Source of the DNA: an uncultured Phycisphaerales bacterium
GTDB lineage: Bacteria > Planctomycetota > Phycisphaerae > Phycisphaerales > UBA1924
Length of the DNA stretch: 63,448 nucleotides
Assembly: GCA_937871915.1 (NCBI GenBank)
Contig: CALMPG010000076.1
Span: forward strand, 1-63,448
Direction: 5' to 3'
Shown: piece after piece, positions 42,848-53,389 of the stretch
Numbering within the stretch: the first letter of the stretch is position 1
Layout of the letters: every line of letters starts with the position of its first letter
Program-made: the position numbers and the translations under genes
The notes under the pieces: generated by a model
Told to the model about the DNA's origin: nothing
Database searches by the model: none
Seen by the model: only the letters and a program-made list of their open reading frames with translations

Positions 42848-43114
42848 CTACTTCTTATTCTTGTAGAAATCCAGGTTGATCTGCACGTACTTCTTCCACT
42901 CCCCCGGCAGGTCCTCTTCCGGGAAGATCGCCTTCACCGGGCACTCGTCCACGCACAGCCCGCAGTCGATGCAGGTGTCCGGGTCGATGTACAGCTGGTC
43001 GAAGGCGCCGAACTCCTGCTCGTTCTTGGTCGGGTGGATGCAATCGACCGGGCACACCTCCACGCAGGAGGTGTCCTTGGTTCCAATGCAGGGCTCGGCG
43101 ATGACGTGGGGCAT
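42848..43114 (-). CDS. fdxA: seven-iron ferredoxin FdxA
   Basis: 88 aa from the ATG at 43114. Cysteines at 9, 17, 21 and 25 (C-x7-C-x3-C-x3-C) and 48, 51, 54 and 58 (CxxCxxCxxxCP) match the 3Fe-4S/4Fe-4S ferredoxins of the Azotobacter FdI type. The segments EVCPVDCIHP and IDCGLCVDECPVKAIF are typical. Cytosolic electron carrier. GGAG lies upstream. It sits among surface-protein genes with no functional link. Confidence 0.93.
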   Translation of the reverse strand: MPHVIAEPCIGTKDTSCVEVCPVDCIHPTKNEQEFGAFDQLYIDPDTCIDCGLCVDECPVKAIFPEEDLPGEWKKYVQINLDFYKNKK

Positions 43115-43196
43115 GGGGGGAGACTCTCCGAACTCGAAGGGGGTGATGATATGCCCCACCCGTCCTCGCCGCCCCCCGGGCCGATGCGCAGGAAAA

Positions 43197-43220
43197 AGGC
43201 CCGGGGGCACGCCCGGGCCT
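43197..43220 (-). terminator. rho-independent terminator of the 2444-aa gene
   Basis: On the minus strand a 9-bp perfect stem (AGGCCCGGG/CCCGGGCCT) is followed by TTTTTCC, shortly after the stop at 43248. It separates the giant gene from fdxA. Confidence 0.85.
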
Positions 43221-43247
43221 CGAAGCATCACCCGTCCCGGGGCCGGC

Positions 43248-46200
43248 TCACGAGCAGCCGGCAAACCAGGCGTTGAGGAACGCGAAGATGTCGTTCACCT
43301 GCAGCACCGAGTTGCCGTTGAAGTCGGCGTTGGCGCCGTTGCAGGGGGCGCCCGGCTGGCCGGTGCACCCGGCGAACCACGCGTTGAGGAAGGCGAAGAT
43401 GTCCTGCACGGTCGCCCCGCCCGTGCCGTTGAAGTTCGCCGGGCAGCAGGTGGTGTAGTTGGTCGAGTTCGCCGGCACGGCGCACACCGCGCCCACGCCG
43501 TGGAACTGCCCCTGCGGGCAGTTGCCCGCCGTGGTGATCACGCAGTGCGTGCCCGTGGTGTTCCCGTACGCCGAGGTGTTCGGCGGCAGGCAGCACGCGC
43601 CCACGCACGGGCTCGGCACGCACGAGGTCTGCCCCGGCAGGAAGACCCGGTGGCCGGTCATGCACTGCGAGGCCATGAGCACCACGCACCCGCCCAGCGG
43701 GTCGCAGCACGCGCCCGGGCACGGGCTGGGATTGCACGAGGTGAACGGACCCTGCCACAGCCCCGTGCACGCCAGCGGGCTCGTGTACGAGCAGACCGAG
43801 ATCGTCCCGCCCGTCGGCGTGACCGCCGTGTGGCAGCACGCCCCGCCGCACGGGTACGGGTTGCACGCGGTGATCGTCGGCATGTAGTAGGCGAACGTCG
43901 GGCACTGGCCCGGCGAGGCCACGGTGATGCACTGCGCGTTGGGATAGCAGCACACGCCCGGGTGGCACGCCACGCCCGTGCACGTCGCGCCGTTGCCCAG
44001 GTACTGGTTCGGGGCCGCGCACTGCGCCGCCGGCAGCACCGAGCACGCGCCCGTGGCCGGGTTGCAGCACGCGCCGGGGCACGGGTTGGGCGTGCACGTC
44101 GCGTTCGGGTTGTAGGTCCCGCCGGCGCACTTCCAGATCATGTCCACGTAGCACCCCAGGAACGGATCGCAGCACGCCCCGTAGCACGGGTTGGGCGTGC
44201 ACGAGATCGGGCCCCAGATGCCGCCCGACGCGGTGCACGCGGCCTGCGTCGTCGTCGTGCACAGCGGGTGGAGGAAGTGGCAGCACGCCCCGTAGATCGG
44301 GCACGGGTTGCCCCCGCCCAGCGGGCCGCACAGCCCCGACGCGGGCGTCCACGGCGCCGGGCACGCCGTCCCCGTCACGCTCGTGCACGCGCCCGTGGGC
44401 GTGCAGCAGAAGGTGATCGGGATCGCCACGAAGCAGAACACCTGCCCGCACGTCACGCCCGGGCTGGGCGTCGTGCCCGCCGGGCACGGGCCGCCGAGGT
44501 ACACCTGGGTGCACGCGCCCGTGGAGTTGTTGCAGCACGCCGTCACGCAGGGATTGTTCGGCACGCACACCCCGCCCTGCGTCCACGAGCCGGCGCACGC
44601 CGACGCGATCGAGACCGTGCAGCTCACGGCCCCGAACTGGCAGCACGACCCGATCGGCGGGCACGGCTGCGCACCCCCGACCACGCCCAGGCACGACGAG
44701 GCCGTGGACATGATCCACCCCTGCGGGCAGGACTGGCTCAGGAAGATCTGGCACACGCCCGTGGTCACTTTGCAGCACACCGACACCGGCGGCACGCACG
44801 GGTTGGCCGGGCATCCGGCCCCGACGCCCAGGAACACCAGCGGCGACGGGCACGCCGCGGCATTGGCCACGATCGTGCACACGCCCGTCGCGTAGTCGCA
44901 GCACGCGCCCGCCGTCGTCGGACACATCACCGCCGCGGGCGGCAGGCACGACCCGCCCGCCGTCCACACAAACAGCGGCGCGGGGCAGTTCGCCTGCGTC
45001 GTGGTGTTGCACAGCCCCGTGAACAGGTTGCAGCACGCCCCGTTCTGCACGCACGGCGGGATCTGCGCGCACGTCTGGCCCGCGTAGTAGAGCATCGGCG
45101 ACGGGCACTGCGTCGCCCCGGGCACCGTCGTGCAGTTCCCCGTCGCCGGGTCGCAGCACGACCCGCCGCCCGTGCACGCGAACGGACCGCACACCACGCC
45201 GTAGACCGTCGTCCCCGCGCCCAGCAGGCACAGGGCCGGATCGAGGTTGTGGCACGACCCGCAGCAGCAGCACGCCGGCGCGGGGTTCTTGCACTGCGGG
45301 ATCGCCGCGCACGTCGTGTTGATCCCGGCGAAGGCGCCGTTGATGGTCGCGCACGTCGTCGGCGCGGCCATCGAACAGATATTCGTCGTCGGGTTGCAGC
45401 ATGCGCCCGAGACCTCCTGCCCGCACACCGCCGGGTCGCACGCCGCGCCCGGGCCATACCACACGCCCTGCTTGGCCAGGCACTCGCACGGGGTCACCTG
45501 GGCGCAGGTCTGGAAGATGCAGCAGGTCCCGAAGAGCTGCGTCCCCGCGGGCGGGCACGGATTCGGGTTGCACACCGCGCCCGCGACAAACGCCCCGGCG
45601 CTGGGGCACTGGGCCTGCGAGGTCACCGCCGTGCACACGCCCGTGCACGCCGCGCAGCACGCCCCGCCCGTCGGCGGCGGGCACGGCGGCGCATTGGCGC
45701 ACGTCACGTTGGGCGTGTAGATCGAACTCGTCGGGCACTGCGTCGGCCCCGTCACGCTCGTGCAGATCCCCGTCGCCGGGTCGCAGCACGCCCCGTGGCC
45801 GGGGATGCACGGGTCGGGCACGCACGTCGCCGAGGACGTCGGGATGCCGCCCGCCAGCGAGCACAGCGCGCCGTCCACAAGCACGCACGACCCCGCCGTC
45901 GGACAGCAGCAGGCGATGTTGTTGCTCGCGCACCCGCCCGCCAGCGGGCAGGTCAGGTTCGGGAAGAACTGCCCGCCCAGCTGCGAACAGATGTTCGCGT
46001 TGGTCTGCACGCAGGTGTTGCCCGTGCCCGCGCTGTTGGGGACGCAGCAGGCCCCGAAGAAGTTGCTCGACGCCCCCGTCGGGCAGACCGCCGGGTTGCA
46101 GTTGGCCACCCAGATGCCCCCGAACTGGGTCAGGCACTCGCACTGCGTCGGCACGCTCACGCACCCGTTGATGGTGCAGCACTGCCCGCCGGGAAGGCAC

Positions 46201-49200
46201 GGGTTGGGCACGCACGAGGACGGGCTCGTCAGGATCATGCCGTTGCACGGGGTTCCGAGGGCGATGAGCCCGCAGTTGCCCGCCGCGTCGCAGCACACCA
46301 CCATCGGGCACGGGTTCGGGTTGCACGACGTCGCCGTGCTCGGCACGCCGCCCGGGAACGGGCACGGCACCGCCGTCGAGCACGCGCCCGTCTGCGGATC
46401 ACAGCAGACCGACAGCGGCGGGCACGGGCTGGGGTTGCACGTCGAGCCGGCGTACGCCACGCTCCCCGTCGGGCAGTTGGTGCTCGCGAAGATCGTCGTG
46501 CACAGCCCCGTGGCCGTGTCGCAGCAGGCCGTCACGCACGGATTCGGCGTGCACACGCCGCTGGGGAAGAACACCCCGCCCTGGCAGTTGGCCAGCGTGC
46601 TCGTCTGGCACAGGACCGTGCCGGGGATGCAGCACGCCCCGGTGACGGGCATGCCGTTGCACGGATAGGGGGTGCACGTCGTCACGCCCGGGAAGTACGT
46701 GCCGCCCGAAAGGGCGCACGCGAGCTGGTCCTGGATGTGGCACGCGCCGCAGCAGCAGCACGCCGAGCCGACCGTGTTGCACTGGATCGGGATCTGGTTG
46801 CACGGGGCCCCGGGGAAGAACTGCCCGCCGATCTGTGCGCACGACCCGGAGGTGAGCTGCTGGCAGATCATCGTCGCCGTCACGCAGCACGCGCCCGAGA
46901 CTTCCTGGGCGCACACGGCCGGGTTGCACACGCCGTTGGGCCCGTACCACGTCCCGCCCTTGTTCACGCAGTCGCAGCTCGACGCCGTCGCGCAGTTGCC
47001 GTTCAGGCAGCACTTGCCGAAGAGCACGGTCGAGGCGCACGTGTTGGGCGTGCACGTCCCGCCGGGGAAGTACATCCCCGCGCCCGGGCACTGGGCCGCC
47101 GTCGCCGTCACGCACGCGCCCGTGCACGGCGTGCAGCACACCCCGCCCATCGGGCACGTCACGCCCGCGCACGACGCCCCGTACCCCAGCCACGTCCCGT
47201 TGCACGCCCCGGGCGACGTGGCGATGAAGCACCCGTACACCCCCGCCGCGTTGGTCCCGCAGCACGCCCCGCGGCACGGATTGGGCTGGCACGTCGTCGA
47301 GGTCACCACGATCCCGCCCGGGTACGGGCAGGGCACGGCCGTCGAGCACGCGCCCGTCTGCGGATCGCAGCACACCTGCGACGCCGTCTGGCACGGCTGG
47401 ATCTGCGAGCACGCCAGCCCGAGCGAGAAGATCAGCGGCGGCTGGCAGTGCGAAACGTCCGGCTGGATCGAGCACAGGCCCGTCGCCGGGTCGCAGCACG
47501 CCCCCTGCGTCCCGGGCGGACACGGATTGGGAGTGCACGACACCGCCGTCACCTGCACCGTCCCCGTCGGGCACGCGGCCCCCGGGGGCGCGGTCTGGCA
47601 CAAGCCGGTGATCGGATCGCAGCAGATGATCGCCTGCGGCGGGCACGTCACGCCCGCGCACGTCGAGCCGTTGCCGAAGTACGTCCCGTTGCACGCCGTC
47701 GCCGAGGCGACGATGAAGCACCCGTACACCCCCGCCGAGTTGATCGCGCAGCACGCCCCGTTCACCGGCGGGCACGGGTTGGGCGTGCACGAGGTCCCGG
47801 CAAACTGGATCGGGTGCGACGCGGGGCAGACCGTGCCCGGGAACACCACGCACGTCCCGCCCACCGCCTGATCACAGCAGACCACCACGTTCTGCGGCGG
47901 GCACGTGATGCCCGCGCACGTCGAGCCGAACCCGTAGAACGTGCCCGTGCATGCCGACGCCGAAGACACCATGAAGCACCCGTACACGCCCGTCGCGTCC
48001 AGCCCGCAGCAGGCCCCCTGCTGCGGCGGGCACGCCACGCCCACGCACGTCGAGCCCACGCCCTGGAACGTGCCCGAGCATGCCGTCGCGCTGGACACCA
48101 TGAAGCACCCGTACACGCCCGCGGCGTTGAGCCCGCAGCAGGCCCCGCACGTCGGCTGGCACGTCGCCGCCGTGCACACCACGCCCAGGGTGAACACCTG
48201 CGACGGCCCGACGCACTGCGTCGGCACCGTGATGAAGCAGTTGCCCGTGCACACGTCGCAGCACGCGCCGGAGGTCGGCCCGCACACGATCTGCGCGCAC
48301 GTCGCCCCCGCCGTGTACACGTTCGGCGCCGGACACGCCGACGCCCCCGCCACGATCGTGCAGAAGCCCGTGGACGGGTCGCAGCACGCCCCGCCGCCGG
48401 GGTAGCACGTCAGCGCCGTGCATGCGCTCGTCCCCGCCACCACCGACCCGCCCATCATCGCGCACACCGCCGGGTCCTGCACGCTGCAGGTGTTGCAGCA
48501 GCAGCACGCCGACGGGGCGTTGTTGCACGGGGGCGCGCCCGAGCAGACCGTGAAGGGCGTGAAGTTCGTTCCCGAAATCTGCGCGCACGTCCCCGAGGAG
48601 ACGTACGAGCACACGCTGTTCGCCGGGTTGCAGCACGCCCCCGGCACCTCCGCCGCGCACACGCTCGCCGAGCAGGGGTTCAGCCCCAGCCACGTTCCCG
48701 CCTTCTTGATGCAGTCGCAGCTCGTGGCCGCGATGCACGTCCCGTTCATGCAGCACTTGCCGTACACCGGCGCCGTCGGGCAGGTGTTGGGCGTGCACGT
48801 GCCGCCCGCCACGTACGTCGAGGCGCCCGTGCACGGCTGGGCCGCCGTCACCACGAAGCAGGCCCCCGTGCACGGCTGGCAGCACACGCCCGTCCCCGGC
48901 GGGCACGGATTCGGCGTGCAGGCCGTCGCCGTGACCGCCACCGACCCCGACGGGCAGGGCGTGCCCAGCGGCACCGTCGAGCAAGCGCCCGTGGACGAGT
49001 TGCAGCAGACCTGCACCGGCGCCAGGCACGGAGTCACCGCCGCGCACGTGAGCCCCAGCGAGAAGATCCCGGGCGGCACGCACGCCGTCGCCCCGGACAC
49101 GATCGCGCACAGCCCATTGGTCGGATCGCAGCACGCACCCTGCGTCCCCGGCGGGCACGGATTCGGCGAGCACGAGGTGGCGCTGAAGGCCACACTCGGC

Positions 49201-50582
49201 GCCGGGCAGACCGTCCCGCTCACGATCGCGCACGCCCCCGTCGTCGGGTTGCAGCACAGCACGCTCGGCGGCACGCACGGGTTCACCGGCGCGCACGTCG
49301 AGCCCGTCCCCGCCCACACCCCCGGCGTCGGGCACGCCGCGCTGTTCGCCACGATCGCGCACACGCTCGCCCCCGCCGCGTTCACCGTGCAGCACGCCCC
49401 CTGGGTCCCGGGCGGGCAGGGGTTCGGCGAGCAGCTCGTCGCCGTCACCGCGATCGACCCCGCCGGGCACGACACCCCGCCCACGATCTGGCACACGCCC
49501 GAGGCCACGTTGCAGCACGTCACGCTCGGGGGCACGCACGGGCTCACCGGCGTGCACGTCGAGCCGACCCCGCCCCACACCCCGTTGCACGCCGTCTGGC
49601 CCGGCACGATCGTGCAGACCGACTGCCCCGCCGCGTTCACCGTGCAGCACGCCCCGCTCGTGGGCGGCGGGCACGGGTTGGTCGGCAGGCAGGTCTGCCC
49701 GCTCGAGAGCATCGTCCCCGGGCACGGCGTTCCCAGCGGCACCATCGTGCAGTTCCCCGCCGCGTCGCAGCAGGCGTACAGGCTCGCGATCCCCGGGCAC
49801 GGGTTCGGGTTGCACGCCGTGATCGTCGAGTTGATCGTCCCGTTGCAGCTCGCCGCCGTGTACACCACGAGGCAGTTGTTGTTGATATCGCAGCAGAACC
49901 GCGGCGGGCAGGGCGCGGGGCTGCACGTGGCGAAGTTCCCGAACCACCCCGTCGGGCACCCCAGCCCCGTGAAGTTCGCGCACGCCCCCGTCGCCACGTT
50001 GCAGCAGTTCGTGTTCGACGGCGGGCACGGATTCGGCGTGCACGTCGTGTTGCTGCTCAGCACCGTCCCGTTGCACGGCGCGCTCGGCGCGATCAGCGTG
50101 CAGTTGCCCAGGCTGTCGCAGCACACCACCACCGGGCAGATCCCCGGCGTGCACGCGTTGCCCACGATCGACGACCCCACCAGCGCGCAGAACCGCGGGT
50201 TCGTCACGATGCACACCGTCCCGCAGCAGCACGCCACCGTCGGCCCCACGCACGGCGCGCTGGCGCAGCTCGTCTGCCCCGGCTGGAACACCGTCCCGCC
50301 GCTGGCCGTGCACAGCGACGCCGTCGTCACCATGCACCCCGCCGGATTGCAGCACACCCCGAACACCGTCGGGTTGCACAGCCCCACCGCGCACGCGCTC
50401 CCCGCGCCGTTCCACACGCCCCCCTGCATCTCGCACTCGCACTGGGTGTTCTGCACGCACGCCCCGCTCGGCGGCAGACAGCACGCCCCCGCCTGCGCCC
50501 GCGCCCGCGGAGCCAACGCCAGTGCGGAGCACATCGCCGACACCACACACAGCATCCGCACCACGCCCGTGAAGGTCTTCAT
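43248..50582 (-). CDS. giant CC-repeat (hexacysteine) protein with dockerin-like tail
   Basis: 2444 aa exported protein; ATG at 50582 with AGGAG 7 nt upstream; signal peptide VVRMLCVVSAMCSALALAPRARA. The body is about 57 units (counted by eye) of roughly 40 aa. The plan is CC, then four single Cys, as in GACCDPATGLCSIV with later CxPNPCPP, so six cysteines per unit and possibly three disulphides. A three-unit block (GKCC..., CDC, GACC..., SACCCC) recurs at about 50490, 48752, 47010, 46180 and 45520; the first three are spaced about 1.74 kb. It ends in a dockerin-like pair (VQDIFAFLNAWFAG, VNDIFAFLNAWFAGCS). No known function. Three smaller paralogues follow upstream (50843, 53639, 55514). Confidence 0.85.
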   Translation of the reverse strand: MKTFTGVVRMLCVVSAMCSALALAPRARAQAGACCLPPSGACVQNTQCECEMQGGVWNGAGSACAVGLCNPTVFGVCCNPAGCMVTTASLCTASGGTVFQPGQTSCASAPCVGPTVACCCGTVCIVTNPRFCALVGSSIVGNACTPGICPVVVCCDSLGNCTLIAPSAPCNGTVLSSNTTCTPNPCPPSNTNCCNVATGACANFTGLGCPTGWFGNFATCSPAPCPPRFCCDINNNCLVVYTAASCNGTINSTITACNPNPCPGIASLYACCDAAGNCTMVPLGTPCPGTMLSSGQTCLPTNPCPPPTSGACCTVNAAGQSVCTIVPGQTACNGVWGGVGSTCTPVSPCVPPSVTCCNVASGVCQIVGGVSCPAGSIAVTATSCSPNPCPPGTQGACCTVNAAGASVCAIVANSAACPTPGVWAGTGSTCAPVNPCVPPSVLCCNPTTGACAIVSGTVCPAPSVAFSATSCSPNPCPPGTQGACCDPTNGLCAIVSGATACVPPGIFSLGLTCAAVTPCLAPVQVCCNSSTGACSTVPLGTPCPSGSVAVTATACTPNPCPPGTGVCCQPCTGACFVVTAAQPCTGASTYVAGGTCTPNTCPTAPVYGKCCMNGTCIAATSCDCIKKAGTWLGLNPCSASVCAAEVPGACCNPANSVCSYVSSGTCAQISGTNFTPFTVCSGAPPCNNAPSACCCCNTCSVQDPAVCAMMGGSVVAGTSACTALTCYPGGGACCDPSTGFCTIVAGASACPAPNVYTAGATCAQIVCGPTSGACCDVCTGNCFITVPTQCVGPSQVFTLGVVCTAATCQPTCGACCGLNAAGVYGCFMVSSATACSGTFQGVGSTCVGVACPPQQGACCGLDATGVYGCFMVSSASACTGTFYGFGSTCAGITCPPQNVVVCCDQAVGGTCVVFPGTVCPASHPIQFAGTSCTPNPCPPVNGACCAINSAGVYGCFIVASATACNGTYFGNGSTCAGVTCPPQAIICCDPITGLCQTAPPGAACPTGTVQVTAVSCTPNPCPPGTQGACCDPATGLCSIQPDVSHCQPPLIFSLGLACSQIQPCQTASQVCCDPQTGACSTAVPCPYPGGIVVTSTTCQPNPCRGACCGTNAAGVYGCFIATSPGACNGTWLGYGASCAGVTCPMGGVCCTPCTGACVTATAAQCPGAGMYFPGGTCTPNTCASTVLFGKCCLNGNCATASSCDCVNKGGTWYGPNGVCNPAVCAQEVSGACCVTATMICQQLTSGSCAQIGGQFFPGAPCNQIPIQCNTVGSACCCCGACHIQDQLACALSGGTYFPGVTTCTPYPCNGMPVTGACCIPGTVLCQTSTLANCQGGVFFPSGVCTPNPCVTACCDTATGLCTTIFASTNCPTGSVAYAGSTCNPSPCPPLSVCCDPQTGACSTAVPCPFPGGVPSTATSCNPNPCPMVVCCDAAGNCGLIALGTPCNGMILTSPSSCVPNPCLPGGQCCTINGCVSVPTQCECLTQFGGIWVANCNPAVCPTGASSNFFGACCVPNSAGTGNTCVQTNANICSQLGGQFFPNLTCPLAGGCASNNIACCCPTAGSCVLVDGALCSLAGGIPTSSATCVPDPCIPGHGACCDPATGICTSVTGPTQCPTSSIYTPNVTCANAPPCPPPTGGACCAACTGVCTAVTSQAQCPSAGAFVAGAVCNPNPCPPAGTQLFGTCCIFQTCAQVTPCECLAKQGVWYGPGAACDPAVCGQEVSGACCNPTTNICSMAAPTTCATINGAFAGINTTCAAIPQCKNPAPACCCCGSCHNLDPALCLLGAGTTVYGVVCGPFACTGGGSCCDPATGNCTTVPGATQCPSPMLYYAGQTCAQIPPCVQNGACCNLFTGLCNTTTQANCPAPLFVWTAGGSCLPPAAVMCPTTAGACCDYATGVCTIVANAAACPSPLVFLGVGAGCPANPCVPPVSVCCKVTTGVCQIFLSQSCPQGWIMSTASSCLGVVGGAQPCPPIGSCCQFGAVSCTVSIASACAGSWTQGGVCVPNNPCVTACCNNSTGACTQVYLGGPCPAGTTPSPGVTCGQVFCFVAIPITFCCTPTGACTSVTGTACPAPWTPASGLCGPLGGGNPCPIYGACCHFLHPLCTTTTQAACTASGGIWGPISCTPNPCYGACCDPFLGCYVDMIWKCAGGTYNPNATCTPNPCPGACCNPATGACSVLPAAQCAAPNQYLGNGATCTGVACHPGVCCYPNAQCITVASPGQCPTFAYYMPTITACNPYPCGGACCHTAVTPTGGTISVCSYTSPLACTGLWQGPFTSCNPSPCPGACCDPLGGCVVLMASQCMTGHRVFLPGQTSCVPSPCVGACCLPPNTSAYGNTTGTHCVITTAGNCPQGQFHGVGAVCAVPANSTNYTTCCPANFNGTGGATVQDIFAFLNAWFAGCTGQPGAPCNGANADFNGNSVLQVNDIFAFLNAWFAGCS

Positions 50583-50768
50583 GGCCTGTCTCCTGCCGGC
50601 TTGTGCACGCTCGCCGAATCCACAGCCCCCGCCCCGTCCACGCCCAAAACGGATCGCGCGGGGCCCTCATCGGCCCTGGGTCTTTCCCGAAGGTACCAAA
50701 CCCCAACTTTCTGTCAAGGACAATCGACTACGCAGACATTGCGCTCCCGGATTGGCCCCGGCTATCCA

Positions 50769-50799
50769 AGAAAAAACCCGCCCCCCATTGAGGGGCGGG
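50769..50799 (-). terminator. rho-independent terminator of the 848-aa CC-repeat gene
   Basis: On the minus strand, CCCGCCCC, loop TCAATGG, GGGGCGGG and then TTTTTTCTT: an 8-bp GC stem with a U-run, about 45 bp after the stop at 50843. It isolates this gene from the giant gene downstream. Confidence 0.9.
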
Positions 50800-50842
50800 C
50801 TCGCGATTCCCAGTGTGACAGTCCGTGACAAATAGACCGCGA

Positions 50843-53389
50843 TCAATCCCGGCCATCGCCCGACGTGCCCACCGGCGCTCCGCTCGGGCCCGTCAGGATC
50901 GGGTCCCCGCCGGCGGCGCGGCAGGACGCCGGCGGATGCTGGTAGCAATCCAGGAATGCGTTGAGGTCGGACACGTCGGTGTGCCCGTCCCCGTTGATGT
51001 CCGCGTCGCCCGCCAGGAAGTCCGTCAGATACGCGTGCAGGTCCGCCGGCGTGATCGATCCGGAGTGATCCCAGTCGCACACGCACGGCCGGGGGCACGC
51101 CGTCACCGAGCACGGCGTCCCGTCGCCGCGATACACGCCGCTCGCCGCCGCGCACTGCGCCTCGGTTCGCACCGTGCAGAACACCCCGTTCGGGCTGGTC
51201 ACGCAGCAGGCCCCGCGCGCCGGCGGGGGCGGGCAGGCCGTCGCATCGCACGTCACGCCCGGGACCCAGCCGCCCTGGAGCCGGACGCACGCCGCCTGCG
51301 TGGTCACCACGCAGTTGGTGTTCGCCGTGGTCACGAACATCGGGTTGCAGCACGCGCCGCGCGGCACGCAGATGTCGTTCGAGCACACCGTGCCGTTGCC
51401 GCGATACGACCCGTTCACCGCCGCGCAGTCCGCCTGCGTCAGGATCGAGCAGGCCGCGGCGCCCGCGGCCGTCGTCCGGCAGCAGGCCCCGCGGGGCGTC
51501 GGCTGCGGGCACGTGGCGCCGGTGCACACGCTGTTGTCGCCGCGGTAGGCGCCCTGGCGGGCCGTGCAGTCGGCCGGTGTAGTAATGATGCACACCGAGC
51601 CCGGCGTCGGGCTGATCGAAACCGCGAGGCAGCACGCCCCACGCACCGGCTGCACGCACGGGAACGGCGAGCACGACGCGGCATCGGGATGCCACACGCC
51701 CTGACGCGATGCGCAGTTCGCCTGCGTCAGCACCTGGCACACCACCGCCGTGGTCCCCGCCGAGGCGTAGCAGCACGCCCCGCGGGGAACGCAGGTGTCG
51801 TTCGAGCAGACGGTCCCGGGGCCCTTCCAGACGCCCTGGATGTCGGCGCACGAGGCCTGCGTGCGAACCGTGCACCCGGCCGCCGTTCCCAGCGCCGCGG
51901 CGCAGCACGCGCCCGTCGGGGCCGGCAGGGGGCAGGGATTGGCCGAGCAGGTCGTGCCCGCGCCCTGCCAGTGGCCCTGGCAGTTGGCCTGGGTCGTCAT
52001 CGCGCACGTCACCGCGTTGCTCGACGAGAGGCCGCAGCACGCGCCCGTCACGGGCGGGTTGCAGGTATCGTTCCCGCACGTCGTGTTCGGGCCGTGCCAA
52101 ACGCCCGCGCACGCCGCCTGCGTCGTGATCACGCACAGGCTCGTCGGGCTCGTCGCCGTCGGCCCGCAGCACGCGCCCGTCGGGGCCGTGTGGGGACAGG
52201 TATCCGCGTTGCACACCGTCCCGGCGCCGCGCCACGTCCCGTTGCACCCAGACTCCGTCGTGATCGTGCACTGCACAGCCCCGGCGGGGCTGTTGGGCAG
52301 GCAGCACGCCCCCGCCACCGGCGGCGGGCCGCACAGAACCGCGGTGCACGCCGAGTTGTCCCCGTGATACACCCCGCCCGTCGTCGCGGCACACTGCGCC
52401 GCTGTCGTGATGAAGCACATCGGCCCGGCAAAGCCCGAGGCGCAGCACGCCCCCGTCGGCGTCGGCTGGGGGCAGGCGTCGTTGTTGCACACCGTCCCCG
52501 CGCCGCGCCACGCGCCGTTGCACTGCGCCTGCGTCGTGACCGTGCACGTCGCCGCGCCCGGCGGGCTGTTGATCAGGCAGCACGCGCCCGTCGCCGGTGG
52601 CGGAGTGCACAGGCTCGCCGTGCACACCGTGTTGTTCCCCTGGTAGTGCCCGTCAACGGCGCTCGCGCACTGCGCCGCCGTGGAGACGAAGCAGACCGGC
52701 CCGGCGAAGCCCTGGGCGCAGCACGCCCCCGTCGGCGCCGGCTGCGGGCACGTGTCGTTGCCGCACACCGTCCCCGCGCCGCGCCACACACCCTGGCAGG
52801 CCGATGGAGAGGTGATCGTGCACCCGCCGCCCGCCGTCCCCGAGGCCGGCACACAGCACGCCCCCGTCGGGATCGGGCAGAGCGTCGGCGTGCACACCGA
52901 GCCCGCCCCGTTCCAGACGTGGTAGGCGAAGTTGTTGCACTGCGCCTCCGTCAACACCTGGCACGGCACGATCGTCAGCACGCCCGGATCGATGCAGCAC
53001 GCACCCGTCGCCGGCGGGTTGCACAGCGGGCTGGGCGTCGTGTTCCCGCACGAGGATCCCACCCCGTGCCACACCCCGCCCGCCGTGGCGCGGCACTGCG
53101 CCTCGCTGGTGATCAGGCACGGCACGAACGGCGCGCCCGACGCCGTCAGGCAGCACGCCCCCATCGGCGCCGTGTTCGCGCACGAGTTGGTCGCGCACAC
53201 CGTCCCCGCCCCCAGCCACTGCCCGGCGCACGCCGCCTGCGTCGTGGTCGTGCACACCGGCACCCCGTTGGGGTTCGGCGCGCAGCACCCGCCCGTGTCC
53301 GTCTGCCCCATCGCCGTCCCCGCGCCAAACATCGCGACCACGCAACACAGCGCGGCGACACACCCTCGGTTCATCGTTCGACGCAGCAT
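50843..53389 (-). CDS. CC-repeat (hexacysteine) protein with dockerin domain
   Basis: 848 aa from the ATG at 53389 (GAGGAG 8 nt upstream). Signal peptide VAALCCVVAMFGAGTAMG. About 16 CC units of the same plan as the giant protein but longer (about 48 aa), each with a WHGVGSSC/WRGAGTVC-like turn (GACCLTASGAPFVPC, ITSEAQC, GVWHGVGSSC). The tail differs from the other nine: a more classical dockerin (WDHSGSITPADLHAYLTDFL, DINGDGHTDVSDLNAFLDCY) followed by a 25-aa Gly-rich end without the terminal GC. It may be anchored differently. Confidence 0.83.
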   Translation of the reverse strand: MLRRTMNRGCVAALCCVVAMFGAGTAMGQTDTGGCCAPNPNGVPVCTTTTQAACAGQWLGAGTVCATNSCANTAPMGACCLTASGAPFVPCLITSEAQCRATAGGVWHGVGSSCGNTTPSPLCNPPATGACCIDPGVLTIVPCQVLTEAQCNNFAYHVWNGAGSVCTPTLCPIPTGACCVPASGTAGGGCTITSPSACQGVWRGAGTVCGNDTCPQPAPTGACCAQGFAGPVCFVSTAAQCASAVDGHYQGNNTVCTASLCTPPPATGACCLINSPPGAATCTVTTQAQCNGAWRGAGTVCNNDACPQPTPTGACCASGFAGPMCFITTAAQCAATTGGVYHGDNSACTAVLCGPPPVAGACCLPNSPAGAVQCTITTESGCNGTWRGAGTVCNADTCPHTAPTGACCGPTATSPTSLCVITTQAACAGVWHGPNTTCGNDTCNPPVTGACCGLSSSNAVTCAMTTQANCQGHWQGAGTTCSANPCPLPAPTGACCAAALGTAAGCTVRTQASCADIQGVWKGPGTVCSNDTCVPRGACCYASAGTTAVVCQVLTQANCASRQGVWHPDAASCSPFPCVQPVRGACCLAVSISPTPGSVCIITTPADCTARQGAYRGDNSVCTGATCPQPTPRGACCRTTAAGAAACSILTQADCAAVNGSYRGNGTVCSNDICVPRGACCNPMFVTTANTNCVVTTQAACVRLQGGWVPGVTCDATACPPPPARGACCVTSPNGVFCTVRTEAQCAAASGVYRGDGTPCSVTACPRPCVCDWDHSGSITPADLHAYLTDFLAGDADINGDGHTDVSDLNAFLDCYQHPPASCRAAGGDPILTGPSGAPVGTSGDGRD

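Noticed and set aside
42876..50828. A stop-free plus-strand frame of 2650 codons opposite the 2444-aa gene, and similar long antisense frames elsewhere
   Set aside because: It is in exact codon phase opposite the real gene. It is open because the sense gene avoids TTA, CTA and TCA, as expected at this GC content and with many TGC codons. Its translation is Arg/Ala/His low complexity without signal peptide or ribosome binding site.
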